From Spirometra erinaceieuropaei (taxonomy: Eukaryota > Platyhelminthes > Cestoda > Diphyllobothriidea > Diphyllobothriidae), in contig CACRXP010000071.1 of NCBI GenBank assembly GCA_902702965.1, positions 1,237,904 to 1,301,903 of the forward strand: a stretch of 64,000 bases of DNA, given 5' to 3'. The notes under the pieces were generated by a model that ran no database searches, had not been told where the DNA came from, and saw only the letters and a program-made list of their open reading frames with translations. This document shows, one piece after another, positions 1 to 10,200 of this stretch (within the stretch, counting starts at the first letter, position 1; each line of letters begins with the position of its first letter). The position numbers and the translations under genes were made by a program.

Positions 1-133
1 AGTATTTGGCGAGTGTGTGCACGGTCAACTTATAGTCAACTTATGTAATCTAATCATTCAATCAAGCCGCTGAGTGCTTAAGAGATTAATGCATTCACAC
101 CACTGGTGTTTGGTGACTAAAAACAGTCATACA

Positions 134-456
134 TGCCTTGTTTAATTTCCGAGGAAATTAATGCGCGAACTTGGAGTAAATCTTTCGAAACGGGCCTTTT
201 CTGGCACGCTCCAAATTTTGATATGAATATTTGAGCTGAAATCCATCAGCTACTGCGGAATAACCGTTTACTATTCACAAACCGCCAACAGACAGCCAAT
301 AGTATAGGACTGTGCAATGATTTACCGTACTTACAACACAGATGGATTTCAGCTCAAATATTCATATCAAAATTTGGAGCGTGCCAGAAAAGGCCCGTTT
401 AGAAAGATTTACTTTAAGTTCGCGCATTAATGTCCTCGGAAATCAAACAAGGCAAG
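134..456. repeat. Inverted repeat, ~115-bp arms, ~88-bp spacer
   Basis: The sequence at about 134-254 reappears as its reverse complement at about 340-456. The arms share the segment centred on the palindromic CAAATATTCATATC region and differ at scattered positions and small indels. The right arm lies inside the smaller 313-621 inverted-repeat unit, so the two structures are nested. No transposase is encoded. The open frame at 342-923 runs through this arm and the SINE behind it and is judged accidental. Confidence 0.85.
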
Positions 457-621
457 TTGAAACTGGAGTTCATATACCAAAAAACACACGGAGAAAGCTG
501 GGGGACCCACTGACGAGCCGAATCCCTCGCAGCTGCGTCAGGCAGCGGCACAAAATCGGCAAAACGCGTGTGTCTGGGTTTTTAGCTAACACCTGTGTTG
601 TAAGTACGGTAAATCATTGCA
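313..621. mobile_element. Short element with perfect 29-bp terminal inverted repeats
   Basis: Bases 313-341 and 593-621 are perfect reverse complements over 29 bp and bound a 309-bp unit. This is the layout of a MITE. No target-site duplication is obvious: the left flank is GGACTG and the right flank TACCAG. The right half (about 465-621) resembles a degenerate stretch at 37650-37785, so the family occurs more than once here. Superfamily unknown. Confidence 0.7.
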
Positions 622-689
622 TACCAGTGATAAAGTTGATTATTTTTCCCCTCAATTTCTTTATTCATATCCAAAAAGTGTCCTCAAAA

Positions 690-850
690 CCATGGCCTAG
701 GGAGAGGTTTCAGCATCAAGTCGTCTGGGGTAAGGACGTTGAACTTCTAGCCAACAAGTCGCGGGTTCGAGCCTCGAGGGTTGCATGCCTCGGGCTTGAG
801 TATGGCTGGCTGACGGCAGTAATGCCATTCTGTTTGGAATCAGCTGTTAT
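690..850 (+). repeat. tRNA-Arg-derived SINE, internally deleted copy
   Basis: Around 735-775 the sequence has the anticodon-to-T-arm layout of a tRNA: GAACTTCTAGCC (anticodon region like tRNA-Arg TCT), then GGGTTCGAGCC, a B-box consensus. The non-tRNA body that follows (GGCTTGAGTATGGCTGGCTGA) matches the SINE copies at 6758-7020 and 12413-12570. Relative to those copies about 40 bp are missing after the GGCTGAC motif. An RNA polymerase III retroposon is inferred from the B-box and the family resemblance. Confidence 0.7.
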
Positions 851-884
851 TGAGTGGTTGACTTTTAAAGATAAACTGTTCCCA

Positions 885-1040
885 GAGAACACTCACTTCT
901 GCAAAAACAACCATAGAAAGTGAACTTACTTTCTTTAAGTTTAGCAAACCGATCGGCTTAATTTGGATAGTAAAACCAATCGGACTGACATACTTGACAA
1001 AACTTAGCGAGATGTTTCTAAATAAAAAAAACTTTAATAG
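885..1040 (+). repeat. Old dispersed repeat (R3), copy 1
   Basis: A ~150-bp segment around AAACCGATCGG and TTTCTAAATAA recurs in diverged form at 3170-3345, 3870-4040 and 5440-5570. All copies read in the same direction. Shared anchors are the run 'TTAGCAAAC..AT.GG', a second 'ACCAATCGG'-like block and a 'TTTCCAAATAA'-like block. No coding potential is seen. Identity is low, roughly two thirds by eye, so the family is old. Confidence 0.5.
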
Positions 1041-1129
1041 GTGAAAGATGTCTTGAGGAAGGACAGTGAACAGTGTTTCTAGGTTTATCTAATTAACATG
1101 CTTGGGCTACATCTGTCGTGTGTGACATG

Positions 1130-1530
1130 ATGCAATGAGTATTTTAATTTATTTTACTTAAGTGTGCAGTTCGGTGAGCAGACTTCTAGCATATTAAATT
1201 TGGCGCTGCAACTAGTTGACCCTATAATCCGCAGCATTCCTTCATTATGCTAATAAGTTCTATTTCCTGACACGACGGAGGGGATCAGTTGCGTTTTAAA
1301 TCTAGATTCCCAGTAGTCCAGGAAGAGTCAAAGAACGAGTTACGCTCAATCGAATCTACCTTTAACCGAAACCGCATCTGTAACCTTAATCAAAACCCCA
1401 TAAATGCTGTCATGTGGGCGAAGATTTAATGAGTATTTCAACATGATTTTCCACAGAAAGCAACTAGGTGAGCAGAGTCCTAATATATTAAATTCGGTGT
1501 TGTGACCACTCTGCCTTATCACTTGCATTT
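1130..1530 (+). repeat. Pair of diverged direct repeats ending in a PBS-like motif
   Basis: About 1165-1220 and 1462-1515 share the order GGTGAGCAGA, then ATATTAAATT, then a GGCGCTGCAAC-like block. TTGGCGCTGCAAC resembles the end of an LTR plus a primer-binding site, but there are no paired LTR boundaries and no gag or pol. It could equally be a decayed tandem repeat. The stretch 1540-2500 after it holds nothing recognisable. Confidence 0.35.
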
Positions 1531-1539
1531 CTGGTGCTT

Positions 1540-2510
1540 CCGTCTACGACATCTCGGCATCCCTAAGAACTAGTACTTCCATGTCCATCTAATAAGCATT
1601 CTTGGACTCCACTTATTGCTCTCTAATTATTCTTCCTTACTGAGGGCAGGGCTTAAACTAACTTTAATCTGAACAGCTAAACTTGCTTGCATGTACAATG
1701 GCTGCATAGATATGCACTGAGATTAGCAGCTCCAGGTGTCAGAATACTAGGAAAGTTTTTGCACGCCACGTGTTCTTTTATTCTCGAGAATCGCCAGTCT
1801 GATCATAATAAGAAACTCCTGTTGTTAGTATGATAATGCGCAAATTGCTCATGCTCTAATCGAAATCCGCTCCATAAATTAATTTCCAGGGAAAATGTTT
1901 AGGCCTTTTCCATTTCGATCCTCCGCTTCTTTCTGCATGAAGTAACAGTGCCCCTTTGCATAAGCATGATAGCCCTTACGGTCTCTGCACTTCGTCTCTG
2001 GATAATGAATCTGCAGGCATAAATGGTAATCAGTCATTGGGGTTCTAAAATATCCTGACCCAAATGTACCTTAAGTAGCCAGATGTGGTTTTTCGTTCGA
2101 GAATTGAAATCGCGGCTGATGAACCCTTCTCATGTAATCAAACGATCTATGTCTTTCGATATATTTCTCCTCACACTAAGTTTTGCTCTAAATCAACCAT
2201 CTTGGTGACGGACATACCCATGCTTTTGTCTTAATTGGACTCGCAGGGACTAATATAAATGTGATGTAGTCTAACCCTTGGAATCCATTATTGTAAAATA
2301 TCATTTCACTGGCCACCTTAATTATTTTAAGACTCAAAAACTTGCGGTCAGTCGATTTGCACAACAGTAATTGTCTTCATTGTCTTCTCCCTTATTATAA
2401 ACCATGCCAAAAGCCATGCCAAAATTAGATGCTTTTTCTCATGCAAGATATCAGGGTAAATTCGTCATCAGTGCACCTTATCAGTCTAAAACGAAATTTA
2501 ATCAAGCATT
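1540..2510. other. No recognisable gene or repeat
   Basis: AT-rich sequence with frequent stops on both strands. The only open frame over 60 codons (2429-2620) starts in an A+T-rich stretch and continues into the decayed repeat beginning near 2515. It shows no motif. Confidence 0.5.
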
Positions 2511-2514
2511 TTGT

Positions 2515-3075
2515 GAACTTTAGCCAACTTCAGCAACATTTCGCGAGATACATTTTGTCTAATTTGCGTAAACCGCTTCCGAATATTCATATACCTATTC
2601 ATTTTTCGGATACACAATAGAACAGTATTCGCAATAATTTGCCCACAAAGCCTTCATTTAAGCGCATTTAAATTGCGAATATTACTTACACACATTTGGA
2701 AGACCGTTTATTTCGAAGCTTAGTCGAGTGTTTGATTGTATTCTGTGGCAGTCGGTTTTCTGCTAGAAGGAATTTGGACTCTGCTTGTAGTCGATCCACT
2801 TAATTGTCTGTTCAGTCAGCGCGCTTTTCTATCGCTTTGGAAAAAAATGTAGATCTGAACAGCAACATCTTGTCCACTCAGGAAAAACGGTAGGAAATAA
2901 AACGCGCGGTTCGATTTTATGATCACATCTGCGTGTGTTTTTCATCATTCCTCATAGCCCGCTGAAAGCAACAGTTATCACAGCCAAGTAGAAACCTTGT
3001 CGACCCAACAAAGCTCTGCTGCAACGTAAAACACCTTATTTGTATGCTGATCGTGTCAGGCTAGTAAGACCGCGA
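2515..3075 (+). repeat. Old ~560-bp dispersed repeat, copy 1
   Basis: This segment aligns collinearly with 4590-5130. Anchors in the same order are GCAATAATTT, ATTACTTACA, GTAGGAAATAAAA, CTGCGTGTGTTT, ATAGCCCGCT and CACCTTATTTGTATGCTG. Neither copy has a conserved open frame. The unit could be a decayed DNA element or a satellite monomer. Confidence 0.6.
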
Positions 3076-3169
3076 TTTACGTATAGACTTCCATATCAAG
3101 TCGTTCGAACTAAACAACAAAGCAAATAAGGAAAAGAACATTATACGCTGTAACATTTTAATTTAGAAA

Positions 3170-3345
3170 CAAAATGCCTCAGAAAAGTAGTGCTTTAATG
3201 AAAAACGATCAAATTAAGCGAACCTACCGTCTTCAAATCTGGCAGACCGATTGACTTTATACTGGTACTGAAACCAATAGGACTTATACACTCGGGATCT
3301 ACTTAGTGACAGGTTTCCAAATAAGAAACTTTGCTGAGTAAAAAG
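3170..3345 (+). repeat. Old dispersed repeat (R3), copy 2
   Basis: Matches the repeat at 885-1040 through CAGACCGATTG, AAACCAATAGG and TTTCCAAATAAG. It lies directly left of the foldback at 3395-3860. Confidence 0.5.
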
Positions 3346-3394
3346 ATACATGCGCGAAGACACCGTTCTTCGTTCAAGCCACTTGTTTTTGACA

Positions 3395-3860
3395 CTAATG
3401 CAAATAAGACAGAGAAATTAGCGGCAACGGTATAAAGAATGACCCATCTTAACTGTCAGTAGACTGTTGATCATGCCATACGTAATTTATAGCAAAGGGA
3501 ATTTTATGGGTGCGACAGCACGCTAGACAGTAAGCTGACAACATGAAAGAAACACAGATTTTGTCTGGATTTGTGCCGACATTCTTATCCTACTCTATTG
3601 TACGACAACGGAAACGAGAGTAGTAGTTAAACAATAAACAAAACATAAATTTGAGAAAATAACTGGTTTTGAGTTAAGGTGTGGGTTCATGGGAAGTAAT
3701 TGCTGTTGGCAATGTAATTTCTGTAACAGCCTGCGAATGTATGCCAAGATAAAACTTTACGTGATATGATTCACAGCCCACTGACAGTTAAGTGGGGTCC
3801 ATTACTATATCTTCGCCGTTAATTTCGCTGTCTTATTTGCATTACTGTTAGGATCAAGTG
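3395..3860. repeat. Foldback with ~75-bp inverted arms
   Basis: The left arm (about 3395-3470, with ACTAATGCAAATAAGACAG and TTAACTGTCAGT) is the reverse complement of the right arm (about 3772-3855, with ACTGACAGTTAA and CTGTCTTATTTGCATTA). The spacer of about 300 bp has no open frame. R3 copies flank it on both sides, so it may be part of a larger decayed element. A related single arm occurs near 5385-5425. Confidence 0.65.
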
Positions 3861-3869
3861 TCTAGCCGG

Positions 3870-4040
3870 CACGTGTCTCAATTAAACAAGGCGATCATTA
3901 TAAACTAACTAACCTTCTTCTTAACTAACAAACTGACTGGTTTTATGCGAAAGGTAAACCGATAAAATTGATGTACTTGAGACCTGCTTATTGGCACGTT
4001 TTCAAATAACACAATCTTTTGTGAGTAAAATGCCTATTAG
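3870..4040 (+). repeat. Old dispersed repeat (R3), copy 3
   Basis: Shares ATTAAACAA, CTAACCTTCTTCTTAACTAAC and GGTTTTATGCG with the copy at 5440-5570 and TTTTCAAATAACACAATC with the copies at 885-1040 and 3170-3345. Confidence 0.5.
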
Positions 4041-4059
4041 GCGTGGAAAATGCTTCCCG

Positions 4060-4560
4060 ATCTACTTTTTATTCATTGTCTTTGTTCTTCGCCTATCAGT
4101 TAGCCGAGGCCATAGCAGTTGCATGACCGCCCGCGTCTGAGCGTGAAAGTTACAGTCCCTTCGCTTTTGCCTCAGTCCCTGAAACATAGTAGACTGTAAT
4201 GCGAGGTTTGTCTCAGCGGAATCAATTCTAGCACTATTCTGTCCAACAGTAAATAAATACTAAGCTGTTGAAGTCCGTATAACGAAATCTGTGAACCAAC
4301 ATGTACACGTGAATGCCAAGCCAAGTAAGCTAGTAGAGACTGCTGAAAAATAAATCAAATCGATTATTTGTCGTTTGTAATGTGTTTTTCCCTTCTGCAG
4401 CAGATAGTAAATCTAATGCATACAGTTGAAGGAATTCTATGAGTTAGCGCGTGGCAACTCTCAGTCTACCCAAAAAAGTCTAGATATTGGAAAGTTATTG
4501 GAAATGATCGATTATATTAGTATGCTGATTCTCAGCGCTTGGCTAAGTATGAGGTAATCC
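4060..4560. other. No gene; one short repeat block
   Basis: The only structure seen is at 4364-4401, ending CTTCTGCAG. It repeats as a direct copy at 5568-5605 with a few substitutions. Confidence 0.5.
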
Positions 4561-4589
4561 TATCTGCAGCTCCCCAGTCATGAACCAAC

Positions 4590-5130
4590 CCTTTCGGAAA
4601 CTTCAGACATCTTTTGATATGTGATTTGTCCATAACAGTAAACGCTGCTTCTAAATATTTATATTCTCGTACATATTTGATCTATGCAACAAAACAGTGT
4701 GTGCAATAATTTTCAGATAACTTCCTTAAGCCCTCAGCAAAGGATTCTCAAATTCGTATTATTACTTACAGACAGTTAGAAAACCCTTTAGATTGAGACT
4801 TAAATAAATGCTTGATATATACTGCGGCAATTGGTTTTGGCTTGAAATAATTCGATCATCCCATTTATTCAGTGCACCAATTTTTTCTAAATCGGTGCTT
4901 TTGAAGAAAATGGAAATTCAAACAGTAAACATTTCACCAATATGAAGAAAACTGTAGGAAATAAAAAATCGTAGGTCGTTTTTCCGGTACACTCTGCGTG
5001 TTTGTTTGGTTATTTCTTATATCCCGCTAAAAGGGAGATTTATTTCGGCCAGTTAAAATCTTTGTAGCGTATTAACGTAAATCTCCTTATTTGCATGCAT
5101 CCATATGCTGTTCGCGTCTGGCACAACAGA
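4590..5130 (+). repeat. Old ~560-bp dispersed repeat, copy 2
   Basis: Collinear with 2515-3075; see that copy for the anchors. Diverged from it by both substitutions and indels. Confidence 0.6.
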
Positions 5131-5439
5131 TATGTGGATGCCGCCTGCATTTCCCTTACGACATTTATATGAGTGTCAAATTATAGTATTCGACAGTGTA
5201 TTTACACACCATCAAAGCGTTCATTTAGACTATTAAGTGACATCGCGAACGCTTCATTTCCAGTAATGATGCTTGGTTATTAAAGTTTGTGATGAAGTTA
5301 ACTGTTTATGCCTTAAATCTGGCTTTAACATCCTAACCTTGTCGTTTATACCATGGCCTTAGTGGAGACCCCCGTATCAATTTACTTGATCTTGACATTA
5401 ATGCAAATAAGAAAAGGAATTTAATATGTCTGAGCAATT

Positions 5440-5605
5440 TCCCTTTTAGAGCCAAACTATTCCCAGCAAACTCGTGTGTTTATTAAACAACGGGATTATT
5501 AGCAGCTAATCCATCTTCTCTAAAATTAGCAAGCTCATTAGTTTTATACGGACAGTAGGCCGAAAGGATTATCTGTCGTTTGCAATGTGCTTTTCGCTTC
5601 TGCAG
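5440..5605 (+). repeat. Old dispersed repeat (R3), copy 4
   Basis: Contains TATTCCCAGCAAACTC, TTCTCTAAAATTAGCAAGC and ATTAGTTTTATACGG, matching the order in copies 1 and 3. It ends in the block shared with 4364-4401. Confidence 0.5.
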
Positions 5606-5609
5606 TCAG

Positions 5610-6535
5610 TTGGCAAGATGTTGCGGACAACTTCAACTGGTCGGCAGGTTTTGCTTTTTAATGCACTGCTCCGTTGGCCACATACGAAATGTACGCAGAC
5701 AGGCGGCAGTGTAGTTGAGGCCTAGAAATCCTTCGAGCGAATAGCATCTTTAGCCATTTTAAAGTAATTCTTACTTTTATCTTAATCACTCGGAAGTCCG
5801 TTCGGCGAATCAGAATGTATCAAATTCGAAGCAACCTAAAAATAGGTCGATATCGTTCGAGGATTCTGCGTGTGATTGTGTCTCTCGGTGAAGTATTAAA
5901 ACCAAAAATGGTTTCTGCAAACAATACAGTTTAAAAATCGAATAAACATCCCCGAATAATTCCATTTTAACTTTGTTGGTAAAGACGATGCCGAATATGC
6001 CCAGTGTTGATAAAAGCGGGCAAGTAGGTCTCGAATTCATCAGGTATCGCATAAGTGATTGAAAAAAGAGATGTTTCATCTCACTGTTTAACCTTCTGCT
6101 ATTACAACTCCTTGTAAACAATTTGGTTTACTCGTCTGATATTCTTGCTAGTCCCAGGTTCTAGTCCGTGTGTTACTAGCTAACAAGATATTCGGTCCGA
6201 AATATGCCATCATTCCAGTGTCTGATTATTTGAGATTCGGAATTTCACCTCGTTTTATTGTCCGTTGTGCGATCTGGTATGTTATTACAGTTGGTGACCG
6301 TTTTGTTGGTCACAAAACTAAAAGTAAACAGCTCCCGCGTCTAATAAGACATCGATGAGCCCACTTTCCCGGGAATCCTGATCTGTTTTCACAATGAAAA
6401 GCTTGGTAATGACGAATAGTTGCAATTTTTCATTTGGTATGCAGCTGACACTTCTGCTGGCACTCGTACTTTTATGATACTACCTGTGGTAGTCCTAACG
6501 CGTGATAACCATGAGAAGTTACTGTTCAGATATCC
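5610..6535. other. No recognisable gene
   Basis: Several 60-100 codon open frames overlap on both strands (for example minus 5810-6121 and plus 6170-6358). None shows a domain, signal peptide or conserved motif. I treat them as chance frames. Confidence 0.45.
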
Positions 6536-6538
6536 GTG

Positions 6539-6735
6539 TTGCTGGCAGAAGGTCATTATCGACAAAGCCAAGAGAGTCTGGATTGGCCATTTCTGACTTA
6601 TTAGCCGTCGTCAGCCCGTCATACCCAAACCCGAAGTGTGGAACACCCGAGCCTCGAACTCGCGACCTGTTAGTTAGAAGTCCGCGCCTCCAACCCCTGG
6701 GCTACGAGTCCGTTGCCCTGTCGGTTTTGATCGGG
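6539..6735 (-). repeat. tRNA-Arg-derived SINE, left arm of palindrome
   Basis: On the minus strand the order is a leader with AACCGACAGGGCAACGG, an A-box-like region, GGACTTCTAACTAACAGGTC (anticodon arm resembling tRNA-Arg TCT), the B-box GAGTTCGAGGCTCG, and the SINE body GGGTATGACGGGCTGACG. It is almost the mirror image of the copy at 6758-6958, with a 22-bp loop between them. Orientation is head to head: the two 5' ends face each other. Confidence 0.8.
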
Positions 6736-6757
6736 AGCGCCTCCTACCATTGTATAT

Positions 6758-7025
6758 CCCCGATCGAAAACCGACAGGGCAACGGGCTCGTGACCAATGG
6801 TTAGAGGCGTGGACTTCTAACTAACAGGTCGCGAGTATGAGCCTCGAGTGTTCCACGCTTCGCGGTTGGGTATGACTGGCTGATGATGGCCAATAAGTCA
6901 GAAATGACCATTCCAGTCTCCCTTGTCTTTGTCGGTAATATCATTCTGCCTATATCAGGCGCCACTGTGTAGCTGCTGGTTGGGCCAGAGAGAGCCCGTA
7001 AGGCACAACGGAATGAGTGAGTTCC
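6758..7025 (+). repeat. tRNA-Arg-derived SINE, right arm and full tail
   Basis: This is the longest SINE copy here. The head (6765-6850) has GGGCTCGTGACCAATGGTTAG as A-box region, GGACTTCTAACT as anticodon region and GAGTATGAGCCTCG as a mutated B-box (consensus GAGTTCGAGCC). The body continues with GGGTATGACTGGCTGATGATGG, GTCGGTAATATCATTCTGCC, CTGCTGGTTGGGCCAG and AACGGAATGAGTGAGTTCCG. The last two blocks recur on the minus strand at 12413-12500, which defines the family 3' end. Confidence 0.8.
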
Positions 7026-7129
7026 GTTAGAACGATCGGTGAGCGCTCCCTACCATCCGTGTCATTGTTTGTCCATAGTCCCATTTCTTCGGAAGGTTAC
7101 CGGTACAAGCGAAAACATGAGTTTCAGGA

Positions 7130-7230
7130 ACTAGTTGATAAGAAGCCGAGGCGATTGTCGGAACAAGGGCTTTCTTCGCCTGACGTTTCTGATTCTCACT
7201 TGAAATCATCATCATCCTAAACCTCTCATG
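7130..7230 (-). mobile_element. Penelope-like element end fragment with decayed hammerhead
   Basis: Read on the minus strand, GAAACGTCAGGC is followed by GAAGAAAGCCCTTGTTCC, the same order seen after the intact hammerheads at 31812 and 46500. Only the terminal repeat remains; no coding part is present. It abuts the SINE tail. Confidence 0.6.
7175..7215 (-). ncRNA. Decayed hammerhead ribozyme motif of a PLE
   Basis: On the minus strand the core reads ATGATGA instead of CTGATGA. A stem II (TGATTTC / GAATCA around loop AAGTGA) follows, then an intact GAAACGTC. The change at C3 of the core should abolish cleavage. Confidence 0.6.
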
Positions 7231-10200
7231 TACGGCCGAGCATTTGGACTCGCGTAGATCGCCACTAAAATGTAAAACTTTGTTGTCATGGAGACAACTG
7301 TATTAGGTGGTCGGCTGCAGCAGCTACTCATTTCGAATGTCCGCGGCTACGGAAATGTCAAGTCTTGTGTTGGCAAGATTTCAGTTGGATCTTTTTTCCG
7401 TGGGCTGTCAAACTATGAAAAGAGACACCACGTCAATTAGTCTTTAGGTCTGGCGACCAGAATTGCCTGTCGCCCTTGCATCCTGTGCGAGTCCTAAAGC
7501 TCAGACGTTTGTGTTGTGTCAAGCTCTTGTACAAAGTCGGCTACTACCTGCACGAAAATACCAATAAATGAAATCTCGACCATAGCCACATCCTTCATAC
7601 TCTCATTGTCCTCGAGCACGACCATCATTATCATCATTGCAAGCGAAAGCTGCTGCCTCCGCGGCCGCTGGACGAAGCAAGTTCAAAAGTAGATCGCGTT
7701 AGGGCAGACCCCTCAGCGTCACTGTCAGATGCTGCTGGGAGAGCACTTGACTCACCGCAAAAATGATTCTCTAATTAAAAGATTCGACTATTTGACATCT
7801 GCGGGGCCGCCCATTTTCCGGTGATGGGTGTTTCGGATGCTTGTTTCCGAGGATCGGGGAGCCTGCATGACATTACAACGATAGATTCCAAGATCGCCCG
7901 TACATGCAAAGCCACGTCAGCAGGTTTGCCCTGGTAAAGATGGTATCAGAGTTCTTAATTGACTGATTTCAACGATTCGCCTGCATGGGGTGTCAGTGAT
8001 ATCAAGGATGCAGACAGTACTCAGCTAAGGAACCGTCTGTAGTAACTACTAATTTTAGTAGGCTTGAGCTACTGTACCGCAGCAGTGCAGCTCAATCTTC
8101 TCAAAAAAGCGGGTAAGTAGACACTTGCATCATGCCTGGAATGACGAATTTCTACACCAGTGCTCTGAATTGACAAGTTCTAATTTGACATAGTTAAAAC
8201 AATGAATTTTTAAGCATCTTTTGAGAACAAGAACTTCCCCCGTAAACACTGCCATTTTGGCGTTCGAGCTGGCTAATTCGTCACTTCTCTACAAGTGGTA
8301 ACATTTAAACTCCGGGAATTTTATGTTTTATTGTAGCCGTTGTGGAAGACCGTATCCAACTTGTTAGCTTTGCAAGATATTTCATTGATGAGGTTGTATA
8401 ATGACAGCATCCTTTGATGTTAACTTTCTCTTCCACGCTTGGAAAATCATAAAACACCGATTTCTTATTAAAGAAAAAATCAAATCTCAACTGCTAATTG
8501 GTATTTTTGGCTACTGAAAAGATTGCACAGGGACGTATATGCCATTTGTGAACAGCTTGCTCCACTACTGCATTCCATGTTTGATAGGTATTCTGTCAAA
8601 ATTAATCGCATTTGAAATCCAAGTATAATTATTTCAATATTTCCACCCCTCAAATCATATTATACTTCATTTTGTAACCTTCTTCAGGCTAATCCCCTCA
8701 CAGCTTTGCACCTACTGTGGATGATTCGCAGTGACAAGTGTTTCCGTCACATAATCGTAATGAGCTTTAAAATATTAAAATGTACGAGAATGGACGATAT
8801 TGCATGCCCATTAACACGCTGTACTTTTAAACATATTCTTGTATCATTCCATAAGACTTTATCTCCGGGCAATGTAGGCCCCACACAGTTGTATTTCAAC
8901 TGATCTGATCTTATTTGTTTCGATTGTCCTGAAAAATTTATTATGGTCATCTAAAACTTCTTTCTTGAAGAGAGGTATACACGCCTTACTTTGGAGGGGT
9001 CGTTTCAGAATGTTAGTAAGAAGATCTTCATTCACAGTGGATAAAAGTGCCTAAAAATGCAGGTAACGCCAGAAGATCACAAGCGATTCCCAGTGACCAA
9101 AAATTGCAACTGTCGGCATCATGAAGAATCGTCAGTGAATGAGTGGCAGAATTCGCGTCAGATTTTACTTTCTTCAAAAAGGTGCTGGCGTAGTGCACAG
9201 ATGAAAATTGTAATTCAAATAAACAAAGGAGAAAATAAGTATAAACAGAGTAAAATGGGCCAACAGACGTACATATATAATGATTTAAATGTGAATGGGG
9301 AGCAGAAAAAGGTCGCCTCGATTTAAAAAGCAACAGGTAACTGACGAGTCGATATCCACCAATTGAGCTCACGTCAAGTCAGAATGAAAACAGCAGCTGC
9401 GTTTCTGCTTGGCACTATTTACAAATAATCAAGAATAAACAAAACGCAATCCTTGGTAGTAGATACCCATATACAAAAGGAGTTGGCCGAATGAAACTTC
9501 AAGGTCAAAGTCAAGGACTAATAACAAATCCATTTAATTTTTTCGACGGCGAGACAGAAAAGATAAAGAACAACGCGGAAACAAGTCGAATACAATATGG
9601 CAGATGAGAGATGTGGAAAATGTCTAGACTTCTTTCCTAGAAGACAACGCAATACACGTCAAGAATCAAACGTCGAAAATTAAACTTCAATGGAAACACA
9701 TCAAATTTCTATAGGGGGCTTGTTCTTCAAAGAGACAAAAACTGTTTGGATGGCTTGAGCTTTTGCGCCGCAGGAGCTCAGTCGACGCGCCAAGTCGGAA
9801 ATTTTGGATAACTGCACCCATGTCTCTAAATAATATGCCCTAAACGGACACTTTTAAGAAGATGAGAGAGAGATAATGTTGAGATATTAGAAGTTGTTCT
9901 CTGATTCTGACTGTTTGAACGTTCATATTTGCCGATTCGTCTCTTCTTAATCAAGTTTACACATAAAAAGTAAATGACAAATTTTTACTAGTACAAATTG
10001 GCGATTTACTATGACAAAACTAAGAAATTTATTTACTCCTTAACGGTTTCGCAACATGCTTCATTGGTAAACTTGCATCGCAGCGAAACCTGCTACGGTT
10101 AGCTGTATTCGCCTTGCTTCAAAATCGCTATTGTTTGAATTTTTATCAAAAAGGGAACTTAATCTTGACTGCAATTTGATAAGTAAGGTTAGTGGAGACG

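Noticed and set aside
342..923. 193-codon open frame at the left edge
   Set aside because: It runs through an inverted-repeat arm, the MITE end and a SINE head; no protein motif and no support beyond length.
1201..1230. LTR end plus primer-binding site
   Set aside because: Only a short PBS-like motif; no matching LTR pair, gag or pol nearby.
6880..6905. CTGATGA-like match inside the SINE body
   Set aside because: No stem II or GAAA block in the right place; the motif is part of the SINE sequence and differs in the other SINE copies.
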